Shown here: one piece after another, positions 34,791 through 42,774 of the stretch
Numbering within the stretch: the stretch's first letter is position 1
Layout: every line of letters starts with the position of its first letter
Source of the DNA: JAPWJZ01 sp965279315
Lineage (GTDB): Bacteria > Pseudomonadota > Alphaproteobacteria > Micavibrionales > UBA2020
NCBI GenBank assembly: GCA_965279315.1
Contig: OZ257145.1
Coordinates: 2,108,001 to 2,172,000 of the forward strand
DNA length: 64,000 nt
Reading direction: 5' to 3'
Notes under the pieces: generated by a model
What the model was told of the DNA's origin: nothing
What the model saw: only the letters and a program-made list of their open reading frames with translations
Databases searched by the model: none
Program-made: the position numbers and the translations under genes

Positions 34791-35372
34791 ATGCTGCCGC
34801 GCTCGTTTTACTTCGTCCGCCACGGCGAAACCGACTGGAACAAAAACGCCCGTATTCAGGGCCATACCGATATCCCGCTGAACGAAACCGGCCGCACGCA
34901 GGCCGAACACGCGGTCAAGGTCCTGACCCGCCTGCCCATCGACCGCATCATCGTCAGCAACCTCAGCCGCGCCTATGAAACCGCGTCGATCATCAATGCC
35001 GGCCTGCAAAAACCGCTGGTGGTGGATGAAGGGTTGAAGGAACGCAACTACGGCGCGTTCGAAGGCAAGGCGGTCGAGGAAATGGAAAACCTGAAAAGCG
35101 AACTGGTCGCGCGCGGCCTGCCGCCCGAAGAAAACGGATACCCTTGCCCGCCCGACGGCGAGCCCTACGCCAAATTCCGCGAACGCACGATCGAGGCGTT
35201 CCACCGCAACCTTGAAACCTATACGGGCGAAAACATCCTGTTCGTGGCGCATGGCGGCGTCTACCGCGTGCTGCGCCGCTGCCTCTTCACCGAACTCGAC
35301 CACTCCGCCAACGTCCAGCCCTTCCATTTCAACAAGGGCGACGACGGCTGGCTGCTGCATCATTTGAAATAA
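34791..35372 (+). CDS. Histidine phosphatase (phosphoglycerate mutase-like)
   Basis: 193 residues from the Met at 34791; a Met four codons earlier is possible. FYFVRHGETDWN contains the phospho-accepting His, VSNLSRAYETA the second Arg, LKERNYGAFEGK the conserved GxxEG block and FVAHGGVYRV the second catalytic His. The pattern matches cofactor-independent-looking GpmB/CobC-type broad phosphatases more than true glycolytic dPGM. Substrate unknown. This is the second histidine phosphatase in the window (the other is at 19541). Confidence 0.87.
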   Translation: MLPRSFYFVRHGETDWNKNARIQGHTDIPLNETGRTQAEHAVKVLTRLPIDRIIVSNLSRAYETASIINAGLQKPLVVDEGLKERNYGAFEGKAVEEMENLKSELVARGLPPEENGYPCPPDGEPYAKFRERTIEAFHRNLETYTGENILFVAHGGVYRVLRRCLFTELDHSANVQPFHFNKGDDGWLLHHLK

Positions 35373-35378
35373 ATTTGT

Positions 35379-35404
35379 GTCATTCCGGCTTTCGCCGGAA
35401 TGAC
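35379..35404. repeat. Single palindromic repeat
   Basis: A perfect hairpin GTCATTCCGGC-TTTC-GCCGGAATGAC begins six bases past the phosphatase stop; probably a REP unit doubling as a terminator. Confidence 0.6.
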
Positions 35405-35415
35405 AACGGAGTTTT

Positions 35416-35472
35416 TCAGGACGAAACTTCGTCTTTCTTTATTTCCGGTTTCTTCTTCACCGCGTCACACAT
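35416..35472 (-). pseudogene. 3' remnant of a second DUF2892 gene
   Basis: Eighteen codons reading MCDAVKKKPEIKKDEVSS repeat the C-terminus of the DUF2892 gene at 35658 (MCDAVKKKPAADKSPTE), with near-identical DNA over about 30 bases. Coding similarity stops just upstream of the REPIN-like element at 35501, so this looks like the tail of a deleted or disrupted tandem copy. Confidence 0.55.
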
Positions 35473-35500
35473 CTCCAGCTATCCATTTGAAGTGATGCTT

Positions 35501-35643
35501 CTCTCCTCTCCTTTGGGAGAGGAGATGTCGCGCAGCGACAGAGGTGAGGGTACTCCGTCGGCTTCAGGCACTCATGTTCACCGAGTACCCTCATCCTCCC
35601 ACCGCAAGCGCGGCGGGCCCCTCCTTCTCCCAAAGGAGAAGGT
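35501..35643 (-). repeat. REPIN-like element, copy B (inverted orientation)
   Basis: Same element as at 836 but reversed. It begins with CTCCTTTGGGAG plus the ATGTCGC..GCGACAGAGGTGAGGGTAC half. It ends with GAGTACCCTCATCCTCCCACCGC and CTTCTCCCAAAGGAGAAGG. Confidence 0.7.
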
Positions 35644-35657
35644 AAAAGCGCATCTTT

Positions 35658-35879
35658 TTATTCTGTAGGGCTTTTATCCGCAGCAGGTTTCTTCTTCACC
35701 GCATCGCACATCCCCGCCACCCAGCAGGCGGGGCAGCCGCGCATGGCGAAGAGGGAAGCGGCGATCAGGGCATAGGATAGCGGCTGGGAATAGGCATAAG
35801 CAAAATAGGCGGCAGCCAATGCGCCTGCACCGATGATGCCGCGGATGATTTGTGATTTGACGGTGGGGCAGGATGCCAT
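35658..35879 (-). CDS. DUF2892-family (YgaP-like) inner-membrane protein
   Basis: 73 residues from ATG 35879, which has GGAGGAG upstream on the minus strand. The N-terminal CPTVKSQIIRGIIGAGALAAAYFAYAY and the second hydrophobic segment ALIAASLFAMRGCPACWVAGMCDA match the small two-helix DUF2892 proteins, often coupled to rhodanese or sulfur-handling genes. The CPACW pair could bind metal or form a disulphide. No rhodanese is adjacent. A tail fragment of a second copy lies at 35416. Confidence 0.75.
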   Translation of the reverse strand: MASCPTVKSQIIRGIIGAGALAAAYFAYAYSQPLSYALIAASLFAMRGCPACWVAGMCDAVKKKPAADKSPTE

Positions 35880-36011
35880 GATTACTCCTCCTGTCATTTT
35901 AACATGCTCCATATAAATAGGGAAATCAGGTGAAAAGGAGCGGGGGAACCAATCTCCGCCTCGGGGGTTAGAAAATTACAATCCCGCAATTTTCAACCGA
36001 GGTACACCATC

Positions 36012-36554
36012 ATGACAAAAGAAATCGACACCCGCACGGAAATCCAAAAAGAAAACGACAAAAAAGCAAACCGCGACCCCATCACCGGTGAACCCGGCAT
36101 GCAGGCAATCGGCACCGGCGTCGGCGCGGCGTTGGGTGGTGCGGCAGCAGCATCCACGGCAATCGCGGCAGGCGCAGCCATGGGCTCGGCAGCGGGTCCT
36201 GTCGGCGCTGTTATCGGCGCGGCCGTTGGTGCCGTGATCGGCGCGGATATCGGCCATGCGGTCGGCGAAGAAGTGAACCCGACGCAGCTGGTCTGGTGGG
36301 AAGAAAACTATGCCAGCCGCCCGTATGTGAACAAAGGCGAGGAATTCTCGACCTATGAACCCGCATATCGCTCGGGCCTTGAAGCCGCGCGCAACAACAA
36401 AGGCCGCGACTTCAACGATCTCGCGCCCTCGATCGAGAATAACTGGAACATGTCGCGCGGCGACTCCCAGCTTGAATGGGATGATGCACGCCCCGCGATC
36501 GAAGACGCTTACATGAGCTACAACGCGTACAAGCCCGGCGCAGAAGCGCGCTAA
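36012..36554 (+). CDS. Glycine-zipper protein, unknown function
   Basis: 180 residues. A charged N-terminus with TGEPGMQAIGTG precedes a hydrophobic Gly/Ala zipper, about 35-80 (GVGAALGGAAAASTAIAAGAAMGSAAGPVGAVIGAAVGAVIGADIGHAVGEEV). A hydrophilic, aromatic-rich C-terminus follows (WWEENYASRPYVNKGEEFSTYEPAYRSGLEA). Gly-zippers pack helices in membranes or oligomers; the soluble-looking ends suggest a stress- or envelope-related protein. GAGG lies upstream of the ATG, and a strong terminator follows. Confidence 0.65.
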   Translation: MTKEIDTRTEIQKENDKKANRDPITGEPGMQAIGTGVGAALGGAAAASTAIAAGAAMGSAAGPVGAVIGAAVGAVIGADIGHAVGEEVNPTQLVWWEENYASRPYVNKGEEFSTYEPAYRSGLEAARNNKGRDFNDLAPSIENNWNMSRGDSQLEWDDARPAIEDAYMSYNAYKPGAEAR

Positions 36555-36568
36555 GCTGACACGCGACT

Positions 36569-36616
36569 AAAAAAATCCCCCGATGCCTTGACCGGCACAT
36601 CGGGGGATTTTTTTTA
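36569..36616 (+). terminator. Rho-independent terminator
   Basis: AAATCCCCCGATG...CATCGGGGGATTT with a T8 run. As the A-tract also flanks the left side it could serve the convergent ankyrin-like gene too. Confidence 0.88.
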
Positions 36617-36633
36617 TTGCATATATTCCGTCG

Positions 36634-37185
36634 TTACAGGCAGTTCGCGCCCGGTTTTGCGCCCGCCGTCGTCGGCTGGGTGAACGGCGCGACCGTCGAT
36701 TTGAAACCGTCTTTTTCGGCGCTTGCATTAAATCCGGCGGCGCTTGATGCCAGCGTCGATACCTTGCTGGCGTTCAGGGAAGCTGTCAGGGCAGGGCGGC
36801 GCTGCAGATGATCCGCTGCCGTCTTGCCGTCGCTGTCGGGCCGGGTGGGGTCGGCGCCTGCCGCCACCAGCACATCGACCAGCGCCTTGTCCCCGAAACG
36901 CACGGCCTTGTTCAGCACAGGCTCGGTGCCGATTTTTACCCATTCGGAATCGATGCGGTCCATCACCGCGTTCGGGTTTGCGCCTTTGTTCAGCGCGTCC
37001 TTGATGACTTTCAGCGAACCCTTGAAACCGAACAGGTATGAATTGGTGAATCCGGTCACGCGTTTGTCGAGCGTCTTCTGGCTCGGCGTGAACAGCTTGT
37101 CTTTCAGCTTGATGATCGCGGGTTCCAGGTAGTTGCTGGTGAAATCGGCGATGCCCATTACTGTGTCTGCGCTCATGCTTTGCAT
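36634..37185 (-). CDS. Ankyrin-repeat-like protein
   Basis: 183 residues, cytoplasmic by sequence. Two ankyrin-type helical units are visible: SLKVIKDALNKGANPNAVMDRID and EPVLNKAVRFGDKALVDVLVAAGADPTRPDSDGKTAADHL, the second with the canonical G-ADP-turn and D-G-x-T. The flanks are non-repetitive. Ankyrin proteins mediate protein binding; a partner cannot be named. AAGGGTG sits seven bases before the ATG at 37185 on the minus strand. Confidence 0.7.
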   Translation of the reverse strand: MQSMSADTVMGIADFTSNYLEPAIIKLKDKLFTPSQKTLDKRVTGFTNSYLFGFKGSLKVIKDALNKGANPNAVMDRIDSEWVKIGTEPVLNKAVRFGDKALVDVLVAAGADPTRPDSDGKTAADHLQRRPALTASLNASKVSTLASSAAGFNASAEKDGFKSTVAPFTQPTTAGAKPGANCL

Positions 37186-37549
37186 TTTCTACACCCTTGT
37201 TGATGGCGGTTTGCCGCCGGAATTTTTTGCGATGGATTCGCTTTTTGTTATTCGAAGACTATACGTTAATATTTACATAACCACAAGAGCAAGGTTGTTT
37301 CTATAACAATAACAGGGCGTTAAGGGTGAAAAAGTCGGAGAAGGCTGCTTTTGGGTTATAAAACACCAAAATGGGCAGATTTTTGTCCTTTTTGGGTGTT
37401 TTTCATCTGAAATGATACATTAACGGGCGTTAATCTTGGTTTTTTAACCATTTTCGCAATCCACATGTAGATATTCGCGGGAAAATCGGGCTATTCTGGC
37501 CGCATTGTGTGTACGGGCCCGAAGGCCCATTGTCTGAAAAGTTTTTACA
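37186..37549. other. AT-rich non-coding stretch with hairpins
   Basis: This 364-bp divergent gap contains an AT-rich hairpin (AAAACACCAAAA at 37360, matched by TTTTTGGGTGTTTTT at 37389). It also has two GGGCGTTAA words (37315 and 37423) and a GGGCCC-GAA-GGCCC hairpin near 37515. No ORF or known RNA is apparent. Confidence 0.4.
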
Positions 37550-38500
37550 GTGCCGAAGCCGGATAAAGGACTGGAGCAACGCGTTGGAACGATCCGTCGT
37601 TTCAACCGCATGTACATGCATAAAATCGGAATTCTGGAGGAGCGCGTTTTCGAAAGCCCGTTCACGGCGGCGGAATTGCGCGTGCTGACCGAACTGCAAT
37701 TGGCCGACCAGACCACGGCCAGCACACTGGCGCGCGATTTGAAAATGGACAACGGCTATCTCAGCCGCATCCTGACCAAGTTTGAAAAAGAAGGCCTGAT
37801 TGAAAAGGAACGCTCGAAGGAAGACGCGCGGCAGTTCAGGATTGCGCTGTCGAAAAAGGGCGTCACGGTCTGCGCGGAGATCAACGATGTCGCCAACAAG
37901 ATCATGCTGAACATCGTCGCGCCGCTGCCGGTGGAGGAACAGATCCGCCTGGTGGCCGCGATGTCGACGATCGACCGCATCGTCAACCAGCCCGGCCGGT
38001 TCGAGCCGCGCGTGGCGGAGACGTTCACGATGCGCGAACACAGGCTCGGCGATATCGGGCGCATCATCCACAGCTGTTCCGTGCAGTTCGCCGCCGATTA
38101 CGGCTGGAACCATGAATTCGAGGCGGAGCTGGCGTCGCTCGCGGCGGAATTCATTCGCGGGTACAACCCCGCGACCGACCGCTGCCTGATCGTGGAAATC
38201 GACGGGCATCTTGTCGGCTCGGTGTTTGTGCGCGCGGTGAACGATAACGCGGCGGAGGCTGTGCTGCCCTATGTTGCGCCCGAAGCGCGCGGCATGGGCA
38301 TCGGCAAGCATTTGCTGGAGGCCGCGACGTCCTTTGCGAAACAGGCGGGATATAAAAAACTCGTGCTGCGCACGGAAAGCGTCATCGATTTTGCGGGGCT
38401 GATGCTGAAACAGGCGGGATTGCAACTGGTGCGCGAAACGCCGCATCAACGCTTCGGCCGCGACAGCGTCGGGCAGGACTGGGAACTCGTCCTCGCGTAA
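37550..38500 (+). CDS. MarR-type regulator fused to a GNAT acetyltransferase
   Basis: 316 residues from a GTG start. Residues about 15-150 are a MarR winged helix: LGVLTELQ-like AELRVLTELQLADQTTASTLARDLKMDNGYLSRILTKFEKEGLIEKERSKEDARQFRIALSKKG. Residues about 165-316 are a GNAT domain with IVEIDGHLVGSVFVR and the acetyl-CoA loop EARGMGIGKHLLEAA. Such fusions are known, and are thought to link an acetylation activity to transcription; target genes and acceptor are unknown. Upstream is a 364-bp regulatory gap. Confidence 0.88.
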   Translation: MPKPDKGLEQRVGTIRRFNRMYMHKIGILEERVFESPFTAAELRVLTELQLADQTTASTLARDLKMDNGYLSRILTKFEKEGLIEKERSKEDARQFRIALSKKGVTVCAEINDVANKIMLNIVAPLPVEEQIRLVAAMSTIDRIVNQPGRFEPRVAETFTMREHRLGDIGRIIHSCSVQFAADYGWNHEFEAELASLAAEFIRGYNPATDRCLIVEIDGHLVGSVFVRAVNDNAAEAVLPYVAPEARGMGIGKHLLEAATSFAKQAGYKKLVLRTESVIDFAGLMLKQAGLQLVRETPHQRFGRDSVGQDWELVLA

Positions 38501-38517
38501 TCCGTTATTTAAACCTT

Positions 38518-38590
38518 GTTTTTACGCGCCAAGGCGCGGGATTTTTATGCGCCGAGGCGGCGAGGTTTTTATGCGCCGAGGCGGCGCGCG
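38518..38590. repeat. Short tandem repeats at a gene 3' end
   Basis: About three imperfect units of roughly 24 bp (GTTTTTATGCGCCGAGGCGG). The rightmost covers the final codons and stop of the minus-strand gene at 38569. Each has a GCCGAGGC hairpin core. Confidence 0.6.
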
Positions 38591-39804
38591 GGCGGCTTGA
38601 GCGGCACGACCTTGTCCGGCACGGGCTTGTACACTTCGGTCAGGTATTTCAGGTCGATCTTGGACAGGTCATATTTCCGGTCGATCACTTTGCCGCCCGA
38701 CAGCTTGTCAAAATATCCCAACGCCTGCACGAACGACGCCGCGGCCTTCTCGAGGCCGGGATCTTCCTTCAGCAGGCCTTGCGATTCCATCGCCAGCGTC
38801 AGGTACAAATAACGGTTGCCGCGCGGCATTGAATCGGGGAAGGCTTCGCGGTTGCGGCCCGCCGCTTCTGTCAGCAATTCGTGGAGGCGGTCGAACGCCG
38901 CCGCGTCCTGATGCGCGTCGAACACGCGCTGCTGGCCGCGCTGCAGCGTGAATGTCGATGCATGGCCGGCATCGCCGCCGACCGCGCCGTTGATGCTGCG
39001 CGCATGGGCGACGATCGTTGCTGCTTCGTTCAGCAGCGCGGGATCGGTGCCGCGCGCCTTCATGACGCGGAAGGCGTACAGGTCGGCGTCGCTTTCATTC
39101 GTGGGCGCGAAAACGTTTTTGTCCTGGTCGCCGTGGCGCGCCTCGTGCAGCATCACGAACTGGAACAGGATGTCGCGCAAAACTTCGCGGTCGCTCTGGA
39201 ATTCCAGCTTCTGGCCGTTCACGCCCGAAAAATCGCCCATGAAGCGGTTCAGCGAAAAATCGCCGGGCGGGCGGATATAGGTCGTGCGGTTCGCGGCGTC
39301 GTCGCTGTTCGAAATCGAATACGCATCCAGCTTGTTGCCGGGGATCATGTCCGTGAAGCCTTTCCACAGCATGCCGGAATACAAAAACGGCGTCCCGATC
39401 GCCAGCGGCACGGCGCCCAGGCCATCGCGTTCCCCGTCCTGCCACGTCATTTTCACGGCGTTTCCGGCGAGGTGGAACGGGTAGAGCGGGTTGAAGCGGT
39501 CATAGACGCGGATTTCTTTCGCATGAAAATGCTGCGCGTAATCGCCGCCGAAATTTTTCTGCGCCATGAAATCGTCAAGTTTCGTCGACACCATGTCCGG
39601 CGCATATTGCAATCCGGTCGACAGCGTTGCGGAGGCGAGAAACGCGAGGCCGAGTTTTGTGAGGCGGCGGCGGCGGACTTTTTTCAGGACCGCTTTTTGC
39701 ACATGTTTATTGTCGACGATTTCTTTCGGCACATCGGTTTTCGCGGGCGGTTTCGCCTTGAGGCCGAATGCGGCGCGGAGCTTGTTTTTAAGGCCGTCGA
39801 GCAT
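38569..39804 (-). CDS. Membrane-anchored gluzincin-like metallopeptidase candidate
   Basis: 411 residues. A basic N-terminus (KKVRRRRLTK, 41-50) and one hydrophobic segment (LGLAFLASATLSTGLQ) form a signal anchor. HEARH at 220-224 with NESDAD at 236-241 gives the HExxH plus downstream Glu arrangement of gluzincin zinc peptidases, at an acceptable spacing of about 13 residues. The rest is helical with no further motif. Substrates unknown and catalysis unproven. Its last codons and stop are duplicated in a short tandem array. Confidence 0.55.
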   Translation of the reverse strand: MLDGLKNKLRAAFGLKAKPPAKTDVPKEIVDNKHVQKAVLKKVRRRRLTKLGLAFLASATLSTGLQYAPDMVSTKLDDFMAQKNFGGDYAQHFHAKEIRVYDRFNPLYPFHLAGNAVKMTWQDGERDGLGAVPLAIGTPFLYSGMLWKGFTDMIPGNKLDAYSISNSDDAANRTTYIRPPGDFSLNRFMGDFSGVNGQKLEFQSDREVLRDILFQFVMLHEARHGDQDKNVFAPTNESDADLYAFRVMKARGTDPALLNEAATIVAHARSINGAVGGDAGHASTFTLQRGQQRVFDAHQDAAAFDRLHELLTEAAGRNREAFPDSMPRGNRYLYLTLAMESQGLLKEDPGLEKAAASFVQALGYFDKLSGGKVIDRKYDLSKIDLKYLTEVYKPVPDKVVPLKPPARRLGA

Positions 39805-40134
39805 GTTTTTCCGGTCTGTGAACTTGATGCTGGAAAATAACCGAATTTCGGGATTCCGTCAATTATTGAAAAAACGCCCATGCCAAATGGATGAAAATGT
39901 TCAAACTTTTTTCGAGGCAAAAAATAGACGGTCATTTTTCAGCCGGTTTTACGGCGCATTTCCCTGCTTGCGCGACCATAGCCGTTTTCAAAAACGCTGA
40001 TTATTCAACCACTTGCAAAACCGCATATTACGTCCTCCGCAAAAATATATGCAGGGATTTCAAACACTTGCCGAAACAGAAAAGCCCGGGCAGCGGACAG
40101 GCCGCCCGGGCTTTTCGCTCGGCGCTAAATGGAT
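39805..40134. other. AT-rich gap upstream of the gluzincin-like gene
   Basis: About 330 bp between two minus-strand genes. The part near 39830-40070 is AT-rich and presumably carries the promoter of the 38569 gene. The part near 40080 is the terminator of the next gene. Apparent frames here show no family or coding signal. Confidence 0.45.
40080..40117 (-). terminator. Terminator of the CpxP-like gene
   Basis: Long stem GCCCGGGC...GCCCGGGC read on the minus strand, ending in TTTTCT, within 20 bases of the gene stop. Confidence 0.75.
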
Positions 40135-40572
40135 TTACGGCATGGCGCTGACTTGGCTGATCAGCTTCGCGCGTTCATCTGCCGTCATCACATCGGCAAC
40201 GTCGAGCGCGATCACCTGGCCTTTTTCCTGCAAGGCCGATACATCGGCGCGGATTTCGGCGAGGATTTTTTCGGCGTCGGCGCGTTTATAATCCGGCTGC
40301 GACAGCATGTCTTTCACAAGCCCGCGTTTCTTGCGGATGTCGCCGATTTTTCCCTCCACCTCCGGCCAGCCTGCCTTGACGATATCGACCGTCTTGTCGC
40401 GCGTGGCGGGGCTGAGATCGGCGAAGGCGGTGATGACCGACGCGATCTTATTCAGCACAGGCGTGCCCGCCATGCCGCCGCCCGCAAACATGCCCGCCGT
40501 CGCCACGTTTGCGGTGAGCGACAGGATAAAGGCCGTGCCGTACACGGTGCGCATAACAACTTGTTTGTTCAT
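40135..40572 (-). CDS. Periplasmic CpxP/Spy-like (heavy-metal-sensor-type) protein
   Basis: 145 residues. A signal peptide (VYGTAFILSLTANVATA, then GMFAGGG) is followed by an all-helical domain with DKTVDIVKAGWPEVEGKIGDIRKKRGLVKDMLSQPDYKRADAEKILAEIRADVSALQEKGQ. This matches the helical-hairpin pattern of the Metal_resist/LTXXQ superfamily. Such proteins sense or buffer envelope stress or metals. The Met/Gly-rich start after the signal may bind metal. GGGAGAA lies before the ATG; a strong terminator follows. Confidence 0.7.
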   Translation of the reverse strand: MNKQVVMRTVYGTAFILSLTANVATAGMFAGGGMAGTPVLNKIASVITAFADLSPATRDKTVDIVKAGWPEVEGKIGDIRKKRGLVKDMLSQPDYKRADAEKILAEIRADVSALQEKGQVIALDVADVMTADERAKLISQVSAMP

Positions 40573-40684
40573 GTGATTTCTCCCTATGGTTCAAGCCACC
40601 ATATCCACCCTGCCAGCAGTGATGCGCTTGTATGTCCCTGATACCGGACGGGCGGCGAAACACCTGCGTTTTAGATAAATGCGG

Positions 40685-41671
40685 TTATTTGCGTGACGGG
40701 AGGCGAAAAACATCCTTGATCGTCTGCACGTTCAGCGGAAATTCAAGGAAGATATGGATGGCGCTGAGCGACAGCAACGCACGGAATCCGAGGCGGAAAT
40801 TGTAGTAATAAAGCGCAATCGCGGCGAGATAAACAATCACGATACCCGCCATGCGCGCACGCGGGATGCGGTGCCATTTCAGCAATTCCGTCTTGCTGAA
40901 CCAGTTGAGGTAATGATAGGTGAAGGCGAAAGTCAGCAGGCCATAGGCGCGCGCCCATCCGGCATCGAGCATGTCACCGTCCTGCGCACCCAGCGCGACC
41001 GCCACGGGGTCGAAAAACACGCGCTGCTTTTCAAACCATTCCACGAAATGAAGGTAAATCAGCGGCGGGAAAAACACGATCAGCGCGGCCGCGCCGAGCC
41101 ATGTGATGACGGAAACGACAGACGCCGCATCACCGCTGCGCCGCGCGCCATGCAGCAGGAAGATGAAGGTAAAAACGGCGATATGCACAAAGGTCGGGAT
41201 CAGCGTCGCGCCCAGCAGGATAAACATATCGGCATTCAGCAACGCCCAGACAATGAACGGCACCATGAACAGCAGCAGCAACCGTACATCGCGCCGCGCT
41301 GAAATGTTGAGAAACAGCGGCATCAGGAACAGCGACAGCACCATGAACGCGATCCCGTAATGCGATGGCCGCGTGAGGATGTCGGATTGCGCTGGCAGCG
41401 CAAGGCTGCCGGATTGCGCAGGCAGCACCAGCCAGCAGGCGAGCACGACCGACAGCGCGACAAACAGCCAACGGTACGATGCGTCGTGAAAGAAATATTT
41501 GCGATCGTGCAGCCACGAAATCTGCGTCAGGTAATGCAGGGGCCCGAGGATGGCATAGACCACAAACACCCCCTCGAACGGCAGGCGGTAGGCCAGCAGC
41601 AGCGACAGCAGGATCAGAACCGGCTGCGCCCAGTCCTGCGCGGCGCGGGTGGTGAGGGAAGGCGAGGTCAT
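40685..41671 (-). CDS. Polytopic membrane protein with conserved His motifs
   Basis: 328 residues, about nine membrane segments. His-containing motifs are GPLHYLTQISWLHDR (about 43-57), PTFVHIAVF and YHYLNWFSK, and the last segment ends IHIFLEFPLNVQTIKD. Patterned His residues within membrane helices occur in carotenoid oxygenase-like (Brp/Blh) and other metal-dependent membrane enzymes, but I cannot place it with confidence. A hydrophilic repeat LPAQS is duplicated near residue 85. Two REPIN-like elements follow on its upstream side. Confidence 0.5.
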   Translation of the reverse strand: MTSPSLTTRAAQDWAQPVLILLSLLLAYRLPFEGVFVVYAILGPLHYLTQISWLHDRKYFFHDASYRWLFVALSVVLACWLVLPAQSGSLALPAQSDILTRPSHYGIAFMVLSLFLMPLFLNISARRDVRLLLLFMVPFIVWALLNADMFILLGATLIPTFVHIAVFTFIFLLHGARRSGDAASVVSVITWLGAAALIVFFPPLIYLHFVEWFEKQRVFFDPVAVALGAQDGDMLDAGWARAYGLLTFAFTYHYLNWFSKTELLKWHRIPRARMAGIVIVYLAAIALYYYNFRLGFRALLSLSAIHIFLEFPLNVQTIKDVFRLPSRK

Positions 41672-41707
41672 GGGGGTAATTTATCACGGACAGGGCGTGG
41701 CGAATAG

Positions 41708-41848
41708 TCCCTCTCCTTTGGGAGAGGGTGGCGCCCATTGCGCTTGCAATGGGAGGGTGAGGGTACTCGGTGACATCTGTGCCTGAAGCCGACGAAGTAC
41801 CCTCACCTCTGTCGCTGCGCGACATCTCCTCTCCCAAAGGAGAGGAGA
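41708..41848 (+). repeat. REPIN-like element, copy C
   Basis: Starts CCCTCTCCTTTGGGAGAGGG, with GCCCATTGC/GCAATGGG as its left inner hairpin, GTGAGGGTACTC, then GTACCCTCACCTCTGTCGC and the terminal CTCTCCCAAAGGAGAGG. Confidence 0.75.
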
Positions 41849-41862
41849 AGATCAGTGCTTGT

Positions 41863-42030
41863 TCCCTCTCCTTTGGGAGAGGGTGGGGCCCATGCGCTTG
41901 CATGGGAGGGTGAGGGTACTTTCGTCGGCTTCAGGTTCTTGTGTTGACCAAGTACCCTCACCTCTGTCGCTTGCGCGACATCTCCTCTCCCACCATGCTT
42001 TGCATGCGGTGCATGAAGGAGAGGAGAGGG
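41863..42030 (+). repeat. REPIN-like element, copy D (with internal insertion)
   Basis: Same orientation as copy C, 15 bases downstream. Its right terminal palindrome is interrupted by about 22 bases carrying a small ATGC-TTT-GCAT hairpin between CTCTCCCA and AAGGAGAGG. Confidence 0.7.
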
Positions 42031-42100
42031 GATTGCGGCATGGCGAGGTCTTTCATGTAGTGCTATAAGCAATCCAGAAATTCACAGGTGGAGCGACATC

Positions 42101-42772
42101 ATGAAAGTCATCATCTACGGCGCAACGGGCATGATCGGGCAGGGGGCGGTGCGGGCGTGCTTGAACGATCCGCAGGTCGAGGCGGTGCTGGCTGTCGGAC
42201 GCACGGCATCGGGTGTCGTGCATCCGAAATTCAAAGAGCTGCTGATGCGCGACCTTGCCGATTACCGCAATTCGGATGCCATGCTGGCGGGATACGATGC
42301 CTGCTTTTTCTGCCTCGGCATGACGGTCGCGGGCAAGACCGAGGAAGAATACCGCCGCGTGACCTATGGGTTTACGATGGCGGCCGCCGAAACGCTGCTG
42401 CGCCTGAATCCGCAGATGACCTTCGTCTATGTCTCCGCCGAAGGTGCGGACAGTTCGGAAAAAGGCCCGTTGATGTGGGCGCGCGTGCGGGGCGAGCTTG
42501 AGAACGCGCTGCTGCGGATGCCGTTCGGGGGCGTCTATGTCCTGCGCCCCGCCTTCATCCAGCCGATGGATGGCGAGCAATCGAAAACGAAAGCATATCG
42601 TCTGATGTATAATTCGATGAAGCTGATTTTGCCGCTGGTGAAAAAGCTTTTCCCGGCTTATTCCACCGATACCCGCGCGCTGGGACGCGCGATGATTGCG
42701 CTGGCGCAGCATGGGGACGGAGTTAAAATTTTAAAGAGCGTCGATATTAACCGCGTGGCTACGCTGCCGTAA
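42101..42772 (+). CDS. NAD(P)-binding epimerase/reductase-like protein
   Basis: 223 residues. The Rossmann start VIIYGATGMIGQGAVRACLND carries the GxxGxxG dinucleotide loop; GYDACFFCLGMT, FVYVSAEGADSSEKG and VYVLRPAFIQP match atypical short-chain dehydrogenase-like (NmrA/YbjT) proteins. The YxxxK catalytic motif is not obvious, so it may bind NAD(P) without classical SDR chemistry. GGTGGAG precedes the ATG. Upstream lie REPIN-like copies C and D. Confidence 0.75.
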   Translation: MKVIIYGATGMIGQGAVRACLNDPQVEAVLAVGRTASGVVHPKFKELLMRDLADYRNSDAMLAGYDACFFCLGMTVAGKTEEEYRRVTYGFTMAAAETLLRLNPQMTFVYVSAEGADSSEKGPLMWARVRGELENALLRMPFGGVYVLRPAFIQPMDGEQSKTKAYRLMYNSMKLILPLVKKLFPAYSTDTRALGRAMIALAQHGDGVKILKSVDINRVATLP

Positions 42773-42774
42773 AT

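Larger units (their letters stand above)
41672..42100. other. Repeat-filled intergenic region
   Basis: 429 bp between divergent genes that is almost completely occupied by two tandem, same-orientation REPIN-like elements (copies C and D). I see no gene in it. Confidence 0.7.
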
